A stretch of DNA of 64,000 nt. It comes from Harmothoe impar (lineage: Eukaryota; Annelida; Polychaeta; Phyllodocida; Polynoidae). Positions 43,764-56,900 of this stretch are shown piece after piece. Both the position numbers and the translations under genes were made by a program. The stretch lies in NCBI GenBank assembly GCA_947462335.1, contig OX381707.1, forward strand, positions 38,305,618-38,369,617, given 5' to 3'. The stretch's first letter is position 1. The number at the start of each line of letters is the position of its first letter. The notes under the pieces are model-generated. The model did no database searches. It worked only from the letters and a program-made list of their open reading frames with translations, and had not been told where the DNA came from.

Positions 43764-45819
43764 TGTGGGAACAGCAATTCTTTTAGTTTCATTTGTCATG
43801 CTTCATGTAGTGCCTGTTTCAGCAGAAATGGGCATAATATAGCAGAGAAGATGATATTCACTCTACTGCAACTTCAGTTTTGCCAAATAATTATTGATTT
43901 CATCAAAAAGTGAAATAAAAAAAGATTTATTTATTTTTGTGAAAAAAATCATTTCTCAACATGTTTAGATATGGAAGTTCATTATGCTGCTGAAAAAAAC
44001 CCATGATTAGGTGCTGTATTTAGCTCATTAGATGGAAAATGGAAATCTGAAACTTGCATAACTATAGGCTAGTCGACCCCAGCCAGTGGTATGGAGGGGG
44101 AGTAGCACTTGGTGTGCTTAGTCTGGGGGCCTCCTCGCCAAAAATAGGAAAAGTGGCAACCCTGCAATATAGTAACTTGGTCCTTTGATAGTATCAAAGA
44201 GGAAGCGTGACTTATTTTAAAAGTTGGTATCCCAATTGGGGTGACTAGAATTGACCCCTCTCAATAATTACCTGAAAGTCTTAAATGTACACTTTTCTCC
44301 TGAAATGGGTGCTTAATTCTGGTTACCAAGAGTCGTATAGGCTTTAATGTGAAGTATGTAATAACATCTAGATCTCCAGCTTTCATGGAGAAAACTCAAG
44401 CATTGGCAAACCATCTGAGATATGCTGCCACCTGTACAGATGGCAATGTACTAATATGTTCATGAATGGATTTGAGCTACTGGGTCTGCAATGGGAATAT
44501 TTTGTAAACACTATGTACACAGCTGCCACCTTGTGGTTTAGAAGAGAGGCATGCTAATTGCTTTATTTTTGACTGCTCAGTGAAAATTCATATTTGCTAC
44601 TGTGTGGGGATTTTTGTATGGAAATAGTTCTCATAGAGCTTTAATACTTTCACATATGTCTCACAACATCATCATGCTTATCCCCATGCTGGAAGTGGAA
44701 ATTCGTCACCGCAACAGTTGGGATACCAACTTTAAAGGGGCCGATCTCTGAGACTGGAGGAGAGTGAATCATGTAGTTCCTAACTGTGTCACTAGCTGGT
44801 TTTAACTGGACTGACCCTTCTGACTGCACCCAGCACAGGGCACTGTGTTTGTTCGATCCCCAATCAGCCATAAATAGTACAACTGGACAACTCTATTACC
44901 TTGAACCAGTTGACCCGGTCTGGTCAGGTGAAATTGGTAGGGGGACCATGAATCAGGCTTGGCTTGGTATGAAACATGCTATAAAACCCTTATAAAGCTA
45001 ACATAACCTCCTTAAATTAATCATTGAACTAGGCTTCTAGGGATACACAATGCAGAACGGAATCCTTGTGTATTTAAGTGTTTATTTTTAACCGAATCCA
45101 TGGGATGTGGTCTATTCAAGGGGTAGTATGACGTTTTTTGTGGATCTCAGGGATTGTGCTTGGGCAATTCTAAATTTAACTGAGGTGTTATATAAACTCA
45201 ACAACCCTGGCAAAGGATTTTACGATTTGGTTTGAGAAGCCTTAGCCTTTAACATCACAGGGCGACTCTGGGTTCATGAGGCACAGTGTCAGAATTAAAT
45301 AGTGCCTTCCGAAGCCACTTTCCTATCTCCCAGTGCTTGGGCATCATCAATATATAGATGGATATAGTTTTAAAACCGAGACAGCCCATACGGATGTACA
45401 GTGACAAAGGGCTTCATCGCAGCACACCGACCTGGTCATGCAGTTCGAGCTTGATCCCTGCCCCAATGACATTCACTTAACATTGCGCTGTAATTATACA
45501 ACCATGTGGTCGATGAAGTCCACAGTACATTTACATAGTAGACTTCATTGCAGACAATTTCTGTATAATATTTTTCAATATGATATTGATGTCAGATTTC
45601 TTCCGTTGTGGGATCAATCTCTTTGTATGATGCCATCTATCTTCTCCACACATTTCCTCCCAACAACCTGCTTTTATGGCTTTGCTGGCTGCCTTGAAAG
45701 GTAGTACTTTTGAAATAAGGGAAAAAATGGTGGTCCCTGGGTGGCTCCCTTTGACTCAGGGGAACCCTGAGTCAGTAACCTCACGAGTTTAAGAGCAAAC
45801 ACTGACACATAGTACAGAG
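43764..45819. other. Gene-poor intergenic sequence before PUF60
   Basis: No conserved coding segment, splice-site pair or clear repeat family is seen. Short open frames here have no recognisable motifs. Confidence 0.5.
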
Positions 45820-47799
45820 TATTTCTTTATTTACAGTGAACATATCAATGAGACAAATATGGAAACGGAAGATCAAACATTTTACGCGATGAAACGAATA
45901 TACAATCATTTCGTACCCAAATATTCCAAACGGCATCATATTTACTTACAAAATACAAAGCTTTTCATATCAAATGTTTTCAATTGGACTAAAATGTACC
46001 AATACAACTGATGTGTTGGCGGGTGGGTGATGATAAGATATATTTTAGCTATTTTTTTTTCGCTTTGCTGTTCGTGACTACCTTGTACTCAATTCTACCA
46101 ATCACAGGGTAAATGATTTTAACACTGAGAAATGTACACTGCTTCTCAGGAAGTTTTAGATGGATGAGGACCATGTGGTTTCCAGAGATGCCACTCCCGG
46201 GTCTTCAAAATGTAGGAAATCTTCCGATTTTGGGATATTTACTATTAAAAGGATATTAAGATAATTTATTACAGATATCCCCAGGAATTGGTACAGAAGT
46301 AGGGAAAATGGCATCTCTGGGTCACTGTTATCTTAATCCAATAGGGGCTGCAAGCATTAGTAATGCAGTAAATGTGTACATGATTCCTATAATGATAGTT
46401 CCACTAGGTGATGTTGAATTAACTTCATCAGCAAAATTGAGACCTGATTTCTCCATTATGTAGGAACTAACGATTAGAACAGGCGGGGTGGGTTAAGGGG
46501 GGGATGAGACAAGACGATTCATCAGAGTAAGCCATACTGGTAAATCGTTTCAACACAGGTTTTACACGTTTCTCACAATATCTTTTCTTTTTGTATGTTC
46601 GATTGGCTCAAAATAATTTGAACAAAGGAACTGCTGAGCCATATGATAGGAAATTCAGCCCAAGATGCAATGTTTTAAACACACAATCTTCTTCGAAAAT
46701 AATTTTCGCAACGCTTACAGTTTCTATATACCGGTGGCGCCAACTTCGGTCAAGTACTGGCAGGCAAGATTCGTAAAGTACATTGTCTACACTTTGTCCA
46801 AATTTATTTACATTGGCATGTACTGAAATGACATTGAATTTCATATATATTTATGTGTGTGTATAATATTTAGGTCATTTTGATACACAAATTGTGAAAA
46901 CATATCAAGGTATTCCAGCTACCTTGAAATAAACGTGCACCGGTTTGTGTATCAATTTTAATATGTGGATGAATATGGCAGTGTCTACATAGCTTAAGGT
47001 GATATTTCAAAGACCAAGACTTAAGATCCGAGAATGTGGAGAGGGCTAAATGAAATATCTCCACAAGCACGTTGACTTTAGACTATATATACAAAATGTC
47101 CTAATGCTTGATATCACTGGGTAATTAGAGGAACTGGACTGTTGGGAGATGAACTTTCCCATCTCATACCAGATAAAGTGGGGGGGGGGGGAAGGGGAGG
47201 TTCTGTATTTTTGTCTAAATATATGTCCAATGAATTATGTTAGCTACATACATGGATCAACAAAGATAGTTTTTAGGGAACCACTTTCTTTTCTCCCCAA
47301 ACGTTTCTCACTGCTAAATTAATACAATACAACAACTCTAAAATATATAAGCTATTTTTGTGAGAATGAGATGAGCTATAGTAAATTTTATATTAACATA
47401 GAAATATATTGCAGGCTTGCTTATGCAATAAGTACTTTTATAGCACAATTTCCTAAATACAATGTTCAAGTATACAATGAAAAATGGCCCCGAGAGAAAA
47501 GTAAAAGTATAGAAGTAGTCAGTTTGGATGACAAAACCGTACGCATAAGATGGTGAATTCGACAACATAATATCACTGAACACAACCTCATATCAATTCG
47601 GTCTCTATTTGTGGGCCATATGAATGAAACCTTCCACTGTTTCCATCAGGATTTGAAAAATTGGGGCGTAAAAATGATAAAGTCTACTGTTGCGATAATA
47701 ATGAATGTAATAATGAGGTGATGAGCACTACAAATGGGGTAAATGAAAATGGGTTATTTATGAAGGTAAGCGAAGAACGATTGATGATGTGTAGTGACA
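45820..47799 (-). other. Probable PUF60 3' UTR
   Basis: AT-rich sequence downstream of the PUF60 stop. Read on the minus strand, AATAAA hexamers occur at about 46803 and at 45827-45832, so the transcript may end near 45.8 kb. A small inverted-repeat element at 46183-46319 lies inside this stretch. The boundary is inferred. Confidence 0.3.
46183..46319. mobile_element. Small inverted-repeat element (CAGAGATGCCA ends)
   Basis: CAGAGATGCCA at 46183 is mirrored by TGGCATCTCTG ending 46319. The interior contains GTAGGGAAATC-type motifs. A half copy with the same left end (CAGAGATGCCACTC at 40938) and GTAGGGAATC repeats lies at about 40938-41075. Non-coding. Confidence 0.65.
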
Positions 47800-47909
47800 T
47801 CATCCGGATAAGTCGCTGGCTTCGAACATGTCTTGATCGTACTGTTGTGCCGAGACGATTCTGCCACCAAAGTAACGTCCGTTTAGAGAATTGATTCCCT
47901 TTTCTAATT
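47800..47909 (-). CDS. PUF60: PUF60 last coding exon: UHM RxF motif
   Basis: A 110-nt terminal exon starting after CTCTTTCAG. It codes [20 protein letters not shown] then [16 protein letters not shown] and TGA. R596-Y597-F598 is the RxF ligand-tryptophan pocket motif. It is not in the longest open frame of this locus and was found by translating from the splice acceptor. Confidence 0.93.
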
Positions 47910-50900
47910 CTGAAAGAGAAAATCACAGCAATATTTAACATAGAGTTCCAGCGGAACAGTGCAGTAAATTGTACATGTAAAGCCCCTATGGACAGAGAAA
48001 CTCAGGACATAATTTCAGACAAGCATATAATCAAAAGAGCTGTTAAGGTACCGTAAAACCCCGCCTATAAGCCGAATTCATTTTGGCGTTTTTATTTCCT
48101 ATAAGCCGAATTTTCCATTTCAAACTCACATTCGGCTTATAGGCGGGGTTTTGACAAAGAAAATTTTAAAAAATACTACAGAAAGGTATGGAAACTTGTC
48201 CTTAATTTTACTGTATCTGAAGGCCTTTTTAATTATTTTCACATGAAGTATACATGTTAAACAAACGACACATGGATTCCAATGAAATAAAATGATTAGA
48301 ATTTGTCTTAAAACGTTTTTTGGTGGGCCAAATTGGGGGCCAGGGGGACCCCAAGACCCCAAAAGTCACATTCGGCTTATAGGCGGGGTTCTCCTGAATG
48401 GCAATATGATTTCATTTAAGCCGAATTATTATCCTTAAACTCACTTTCGGCTTATAGGCGGGGTTTTACGGTACATGTACATGTTGCTCATGTAAACAGT
48501 AGTATTAAAGTATCCACTGCTCATGTCAACAGTAGTGTTAAAGTTATACACTGCTCATGTAAACAATAGTGTTAAAGTATACACTGCTCATGTACAGTAA
48601 ACAGTAGTGTTAAAGTATACACTGCTCATGTCAACAATAGTGTTAAAGTATACACTGCTCATGTACAGTAAACAGTAGTGTTAAAGTATAAACTGCTCAT
48701 GTAAACAGTAGTGTTAAAGTATACACTGCTCATGCAAACAGTAGCGTTTAAGTATACATAGTAGACAGTATTACAGGGTTCCCACAAAGATTTCAGATTG
48801 AAATTCCATGACATTTCCATGACATTCCATGACAAAAATCTCAATTTTCCATGACATTTACACCATTTTTGTGGGGGCCGGGGAGAAAATTTCTAAAATC
48901 AAGAAAGCAAATGGGAGATTTCTAGGAGATTTTGTGATATTAATTCCATTATTTTCATTTTCCATGACATTCCATGACATACAGCAAATTTTTACAAAAT
49001 TCCATGACATTCCATGACTTTCCAGACAGCTTTCAAATTCCATGACATTCCATGACTTTCCATGACATGTGGGAACCCTGTATTATTATTAAAGGTATAA
49101 ATTGCTTATTAAACAGTAGTGTTAGGGTATGCATTGCCTATCAAGACACTACAGTCGCTAGACATTTTAACTCCTGTCCCCCTCCCCCCATGAGACCCTC
49201 CAGATGAGCAGGCTTTGATGTAACAATTCTAAGTTTCATAAAGAGCCCCCCAAGGACCCCAGCAGGAATCTTGGAGCTAAATGTGGATGAGAAAAGGTGG
49301 ATGCACTGCCTTTCAAGCATCACACCCAATGGCTTAAACCTACTAGACTAATCTAAGGGCGATCCAGTGGACCATACTTATCCGCCAACCAAAAGATAGA
49401 AGAAAATGGACCACTACTGGCCGCCCACGGAATTGCATGACCTTCACTTCATGTGGACATAGTCCTACCATAAAAGCTATCTATAATGTTAATAAGACTA
49501 GACCAGTACCTAATCACTGGTCTATTCCCATATACCTTCAAGTATATGGGACCCTACCTATGAACGAACTAAACCCGTCATTAACCTTATTAATCTACCA
49601 TACCATGTATTCAGCACCTTACACCTTGTTGACACCCAGAACCTTGAATACAGCCTAAACTAATTGTGTGCACTAATGCACAGGCATTGAAATAATCACT
49701 TTCAAAATACTGCCCATCATATAGGCCCTATTTAATTACTGACTAGTTATTTATTTGCCTTCATCACAAATATGACTAGAACAGCTACATACAGGTTCAA
49801 TTTAACTAATTGATTAATTCAATTTTATTTCACACCTAGAAACTAGATAAGGCATTATCTGCACCCTCTAAGCTTTTCTAAAAACTCACACCTGATGATG
49901 CATTTAAGCTGAAACCACTCACAAGTACCCTCACCTAAACACACATGTTTACTTTCATACATTTGTGTATCTTCTAGCAACATGCATTCAGCACCAGCTA
50001 CAGGTGTCAATCTTAAACCTCCCCTGCTTCCCTGTCTAAATATCTGATTGGAGATAATAAGTCAACAATGGCCCTCAAAGACTCTGATGTGAGAGTGATC
50101 CCTTGTTGACACAGGATATGAGGTCACAATCTGAAATCCCTACTCTCTGATTGGTCAGAGATCTGGGTAACCATGGTACCATACACAGCAACAGGCCCTG
50201 TCAATGCCAGTCGGTGGTAGTGTAACATTGGGACAAGAAGCAATTCTCCCGTTCCCTCTTGCCTATGTTAACAGTATCAAGTGGAAAACGCCGCTTGGAA
50301 CCTACCTGATTGAAGTGAGAAGCAGACAAAGATCTTTACGATGATCTCTGCGTCTTCTTCTTCGCTCTGTTTTTCAGAGTAGATGATGACCCGAAGTACG
50401 TTACCAAACTTGGCACATTCCTCTGTGATTTCCTGCTCCAGGTCCTCGTCCAAGTCTTCTGGCCCAACCATATTCCTGCCATGACAAGTAACAGTTTTTG
50501 TTTATAATTTACAGACAACATTCCTCGCTCACTGTCTAAGGTCAGTAATAATGCTATACTATGTTTCAATTTAAAGATACTCAACACAATCTGACTGATT
50601 CTAGATCGACCAACAATATTTCTCAATGACTTTTACCAAGGTGTGACACTTGGATGGCAGATAAAGGAAGATCATGACATATAAGTGGTAGAAATCTGCA
50701 AATATCATGGTTTTAGGTAGTTCCAGTTTTTGCCACCAGGTGCCATATGCGTAGATTGTGTTGAGTACCTTTAAGAAATAGGAACTAATAACTAATAGTA
50801 GTCCTTCTTTAACCACAATGTTAAATAGATACATTGGCAATTAGAAATAATGGATCTCTGGTTGAGCATGGTAAAACTAAATTAAAATGGCCTTTTCTCC

Positions 50901-53900
50901 AAGATGAGTCCATACCTGAGAACCATGACGCAGCTGTCAGACTTGCGCATCAGCTTCTGCATCACCATGTGCCTGGCGTTGCTGCCGGAGATCTTCATGT
51001 TCTCCTGTTGGTCCAGGGTTTGTGCTGGGTCGTCCTCCACCAGTTTCTTCTGTGCCTCCGTCAGCTCTCCCGTCGCACCAGGGATCACTGCCGCCATCAG
51101 GGGCATGATACTATTTGATTGGGGGGCCATCGCGGTGCCCATGCCATTATCGGTCAACGACATCACTGGAGCAACTGTATCAAAAGCATGGAATTGCAGT
51201 TCAGCGGATGTAAAGCAATCCTTATAAATGTGAAATCGAAACCCTTCCTCTCCCTGTTATCTCAGGGTTTTTGTCCCCCGAAAATGGGTGATATCAGTGT
51301 TTCAGTAAAAAGAACAAAAAGGGGGGAAAAAAAAGAATTACTCGGGCCTGTCTTACATGCAGAAATTGATATAGTGACAAAGTTATTGGATGTTTCACCT
51401 ACCTTGTACAGGCGCCATGGGTGCCATGATAGACACGGCAGGCATGGAGAGCGCCCCTAGCTGTGGTACCGAGGCCACTGCAGGTGCACCGAGCATGCCC
51501 GTCACCACGCCGGGGGCAGGGATCTGTGTGGCCACAGTGGGTGGGGGCAGGGCTGCCGACACGGGCGCTATGCCTGAAGCACCCAGTAACGTTGGAGACA
51601 TGGAAGTCTGGGGGACGACAACCCCAGGGAGGCCTATGGGGACGGCAGGAATAGCTGTGCCGCCCAGCTGGGGGATAGCTAGTCCAGGTGGGGCCAGGCC
51701 CTGCGAAAAAGATGAAGAGTATCGTTAATTAACTTATAAATGTATACTACAACCATGTGAAATGTTTCCCCAGCTTCCCACTAAAATTGTTGTACATGTT
51801 GTACATGATATGCATATTTATCATGAATTTACAAACCAGCCTGGTTAATAGTTATAATATGGGATCATTTATAAATTGTAGTTATTACAAAAACAATCTA
51901 ACATACCAAAGCCTTATACATGTAGCATATATACAGGTGCATGTAAATGTATATAATTTTTTAGGCGTGGGCAAGTGTGGAGTGCGTTAATGTCCTTGCC
52001 AGAGTTCACTGTACGAGCTACACTTACAGCATCCATGGCGGTGATCTTGGCAGTAACAGCAGCAGCGGCCACGGCTGCCGCGGTCGGCATACTGCTGGGA
52101 CATGTTGGTGCTTGTGCTGCGTTGGGTGGTGTCACAGCCTGAAGTAGAAAACACATCTTTATCAATAATATGAATATTGGGAACACCCCCCTTAAATTAT
52201 GATCTGAGCGGTAACAATGTTCTTAATAGTGAATCTATAATATTTTTTTATCTGGCTAAATAATCACCTGGAATGTGTTTGATTATTTAATGTATCAAAC
52301 TGTCGACTAGCGATATTAGATGAATCAGAACATACAAATGTTGAAGGGATATGTTACATTGTATGTAAGAGTGGTCTTACCCGGCCAACACGTAGATACT
52401 GACCACCCAGGTCAAAGAGGTTCATGGACGATACTGCGTCTTGCGATGCTTGTGTTGAGTCATATTCAATGAAACCGTATCCTCTGAAAATATAATGTGG
52501 TCGTTTTATGACATTACTTCAAGATTTAAATGCATGAAGTACCATTTACTTTTACCCCATGTTATACTAAAAAGCTTTTAGATTTAGAGACCTGATCTCC
52601 CCCGTTCTTTTTACAAGACAGTCGGTTCGTTTTTCGAGGTCCATATTTATTGCCAAAAAAAGAAAGAGATTGACATATTTCGAGACCTCCTACCCCTGGC
52701 GCTTATTCAAGGCATGGCGCTTAAACACAATCAGGTAATGCTTACATGGAAGAAATTGATTGACTAATAAAACCGCAAACTTTAACATGTTGGTTATTAC
52801 ATCAATACTTACTTGTGTTTTCCCAGCTTTGTTGGGTCTGCTGAGAGTTGGCATGTGATGATTTTTCCAAAGGCCTCGAAGACGCTAAATAGATATTTAG
52901 AAAGAATTAGTTGCAATTTCTTCCCACAAAACGTAACTTTCTGGTATACAATGCTTCAACTACTAAAATAGGCTCAATATTCCAAGTAAAATATTAAATG
53001 CAGTGTATCGTACTGTGGGAATGTGCTAGACACTTTAAGGGCTCCTATACAAATTCGCTCCATCCTTAAATTAACATAGCGATACCAGTATACTTTGATT
53101 GAAACCGAGTTGGCAAAATATAATTATGGGGTCCGTCTTGGAATATTGATAAAATCTAAACAGCAAATGAATGGTACACTCTAGTGGATTTTGTTACATT
53201 CAGTACCGGTAATAAATAGATTCAATTTCCCCCAATTTCTCCGACCCGCCATCTAGCACCTGACTTTTCCTGATTGCACTCCCTCCCCCCAACCTTTTAC
53301 CTTGACGTGTCTTTGATACTAATAAAAGTGAATATGTACATACCTTTGAATGTCGTTTTCTGTCAGGTCTGCGTGGATAGAGGCTATATAGATACGGTTA
53401 AAGGTTTTTGATTCTTCTGCAAGACGCTCGATTATGGGCTGAGCTTGTGGCATGTTGCTTGGTCGACCAACCTGAAAATAATATGTTTAACATTAACTAT
53501 GAATAAGGAAGGTAGGTTTAAAATATTTCGTATTAATATTCAAGTCTAAAATGCCTACTTCTCGATAATTTCAATGCGTCATAAAATACTGGACAAATAA
53601 TCGCTATGTCTGCTTCCTTTTCGATCGTATGAATGCGTTTTAAAATACCAACAAATACACCTTTTTTGTCATACTCGAACTTTTATTCTAATTTCTTCAA
53701 TTCTCACCTTGATATTTCTTCCTCCAATCATAACTCCATTCATTTGTTCAAGAGCCAGTGAAGCCGCCTCTGGGATTTCGTACTCGATGAATGCGAACCC
53801 TTTGTGTTTGTTGGTGACAGGGTCCCACGACAGACTCACTGACTTGATGGGGCCAAACGGCAGAAAGGCCTGCTTGATCGTGTCCTCCTTTATCTCAAAG

Positions 53901-56900
53901 TTGATGCTTCCGACATAGATTCTGAAAGACAGCGGTACATGTAATAATATTGTATGCATGAGATATATGGAAAAATGAGTAGCTTTCGATTAGATTCTAA
54001 GCTTTCAAAGGAAAGCTCTGTCTGATTCGAGTGAACTCGTGAGCTGCTTAAACCTATTTGTAAATGTATGCAAATTATGCTCGAGTCCAGAGCAACCAAT
54101 TCCCATTTACTTTTATTTTTAGTTAGGATTTTGAAATAACTTTCCTCATGATATTTCCAAGGTAAAATACCCAAATAGATTTAGTTAGACTAATTAACAT
54201 GTGTATAATGACTGTACCTGCACATGAGCGCCAAGGCCTGCTGGCGCTGGACGGTGTTCTGGAAGTTGAGCATCTGTTGTTGCTGGTGGGCGATGGTCTG
54301 CTTGACAAGTACGCTCTTAATGCTCTGCTCCATGGCGTACTTCTTCGCCTTCTGCACCGCATCCTGCTGATCGGTCGTTAGCGACGGCAACACAAAGGGC
54401 TTCACGTCACGCTTGGCCTCTGCCGAGCCAGCCATAGGAACCTCTACAAAGCCAAGAAAAGAGTCAGTATACATGCACTTTACACATGGGGCACTGCAAG
54501 ATAGGCTCAGGGAGGGGGTGGGGTAGGGTCTAGCCTGGTCCCCCATGGTTATAATGGAGGAATGATTAACAAAGTCCCAACATGGAAACCAATGGGGGAA
54601 TGTTATCATATGTGTGCGTTAGAAAGAACGGCGTGGGGGAGGGGGGGGGGGGGCGGGGATAACCTGAAAGGGTCATCTTGGGTGGGGAAGGATTTAAAGG
54701 TACTGTGGTAAGTAGAGATGTCTGCGAAAATATCAGATACATCTAGAACACACTACCCAAATCAAAGGAAATAAAACATTTGAGAATGCATACGTTCTAA
54801 GCCTGATACAGCTATTAGGCTTGGTGTAGGGGATACACAGGGGCAACCCTGTTAGGTGGGTACGGGGACTTCATTTAACCAGTCTAGGTTGCAGTGCACC
54901 CCATGCAATCTTTTAATGTGTGATTGTAAACCATTTTGGATCCTTTTTTTGGTATTCCAGCGAGTCACAACTGAACTACATAGCTGGTTGATGAGCACCA
55001 TTTATGGCCTAAACACAGCGTGCACACTATCTAAAGAATGCACTTCCAGGCCTCCCCCAATAGCATCATCACCACCCCAACAGAAGGATGAAAAGAGGGG
55101 GAGAGATCTGCTAACTGCCCAGACTACTGAGGAATTAAGTAGTTTGAGCAACAGGGAGATGGGAGAAAAAAAATGTATACAACAAATACTTTTCTGTTGA
55201 GAAGACAAGTACAGTTTGTCGCAGTCACACATTAACTGTGTAATACCATTGTGCTGCTGAAAAGGGTCAAATGCTGCTGACGGGGACAACAAACAGCATT
55301 TCTGTCTTATAAGGATTGTAGAAGTAGATTGGCCATGGGAAACTCAACCTTTACCACGAGTAGGCTGGCCATGCCTCACTGACGCTGGGAGCAGACGCCC
55401 CTTTCAGTAGCTACAATCGTAAGTAGGCGGTGTGTCAAATATTCCCCATTTCTCCTCGCGTCATATTGCTCATCTCATTTGAGGTCCAGACTGAATACGT
55501 AAAAACACAGAAAAAGAGAAAAAGGAAAGAAATAAAACACATTGTTAGACCATGGCCACGTCAGTCCAGTGCCACATATCTTTGGATGTGGCATAAGTGA
55601 TCAATGTGTAAAGCAACCCGTTTTGTTGTTTGTTATTTGAGATATAAGGTATTCCTCTCTTATGTTTTATATCAGTTTCAATCACCATGTCTTCATTTAA
55701 ACCATACTTACATATGTAGCGTACCTAGTTTAGTAAGCGAATCTACCCTATTTTCATACTTTTCTGGTCTACAAATTTCCCATTTGCAGTAAATATGTAC
55801 TTGAGTGTTTCTCATTATGACAAGACAATAATAACACATGGACAGACTGGAAAAAAGACAAAGAGAGAGAGAGAGAGGCTGTCGTCTCGCGAGTCATTTA
55901 GTCGTGGGGCTTTGTATGTGCGGCACGTCGCATGGCCATGGGTATGCTTTGAGGTTACCTTGGTATGATTTCTGAAAGACATGAATAGAAACAAGACATC
56001 CGCGTTATTGAGCCACGCCTTTCATCATCATAGCCATAACAATAGAACGCTCAACATGCACATTGTCGGTCACCATTGTTTTATATCATTTTATCTAGAC
56101 ACAAAAGAACTCAGCCAGTGTAACTATACTAACAAAAAAAAAAGTTCAATACCTTTACTTGCTTTTCCACTTAACACGGCAAAAATGGGCAATTGAATGC
56201 TTCCATTTTACCAATGAAACGGCACTTTGACCTGTTTACAATTAAAAAGAAAACACATATTCATGCATTTGCCTTTCCACTTATTTCCTATTCATTATAC
56301 TGTAAAACGAGTCGACTAATTTAAATCCACGCCTTGGAAAAATCCTAAATTTATTACCAATGTTACACTCTAACGACCGAAAGAAATACACGTCTATACT
56401 TCTAATATTGTCTTTACGGTTTCTAAATATCAAGAAACGAAGGACAATAGGTCTAGCCCTGTTGTTGAATGAATAACAACTGCTATGCATCCAAGCCAAG
56501 ATCTTAACGGAGTTTTTCGCGATTCTCAGGGATGGAAGTGGGGGCGAGAGAAGCTCCTGAAAAACATAGACAAAACAGAGAAAAGAAAACTCTGTTAGTG
56601 ATAAAACCTAACAGGGCTATCAACAGTGAAACACTCACACTAATCCAATATTTACCTCATCATTTTGTTTATGTTTATGTTTGTCTCATGATCTCAGAAA
56701 ATTGGGATATTGATTTTTCAGGATTTTTTTTTTCTAACTTCTTTTTAAAAACGGGAACGTTATCAGTCATACAATACATACATGTGCTGTACATGTATAT
56801 ACCTTATACACAACAAGGACACACAATTGTAAGAACCGGTAGTCGTAGATCAGTGTTTTAACAGTTATCATTATTTTCAGTATGCTTTCATAGTCTTTTG

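Noticed and set aside
50834..51728. Several plus-strand frames of 94-113 residues.
   Set aside because: Antisense shadows of PUF60 exons 9 and 10, whose minus-strand frame has clear homology.
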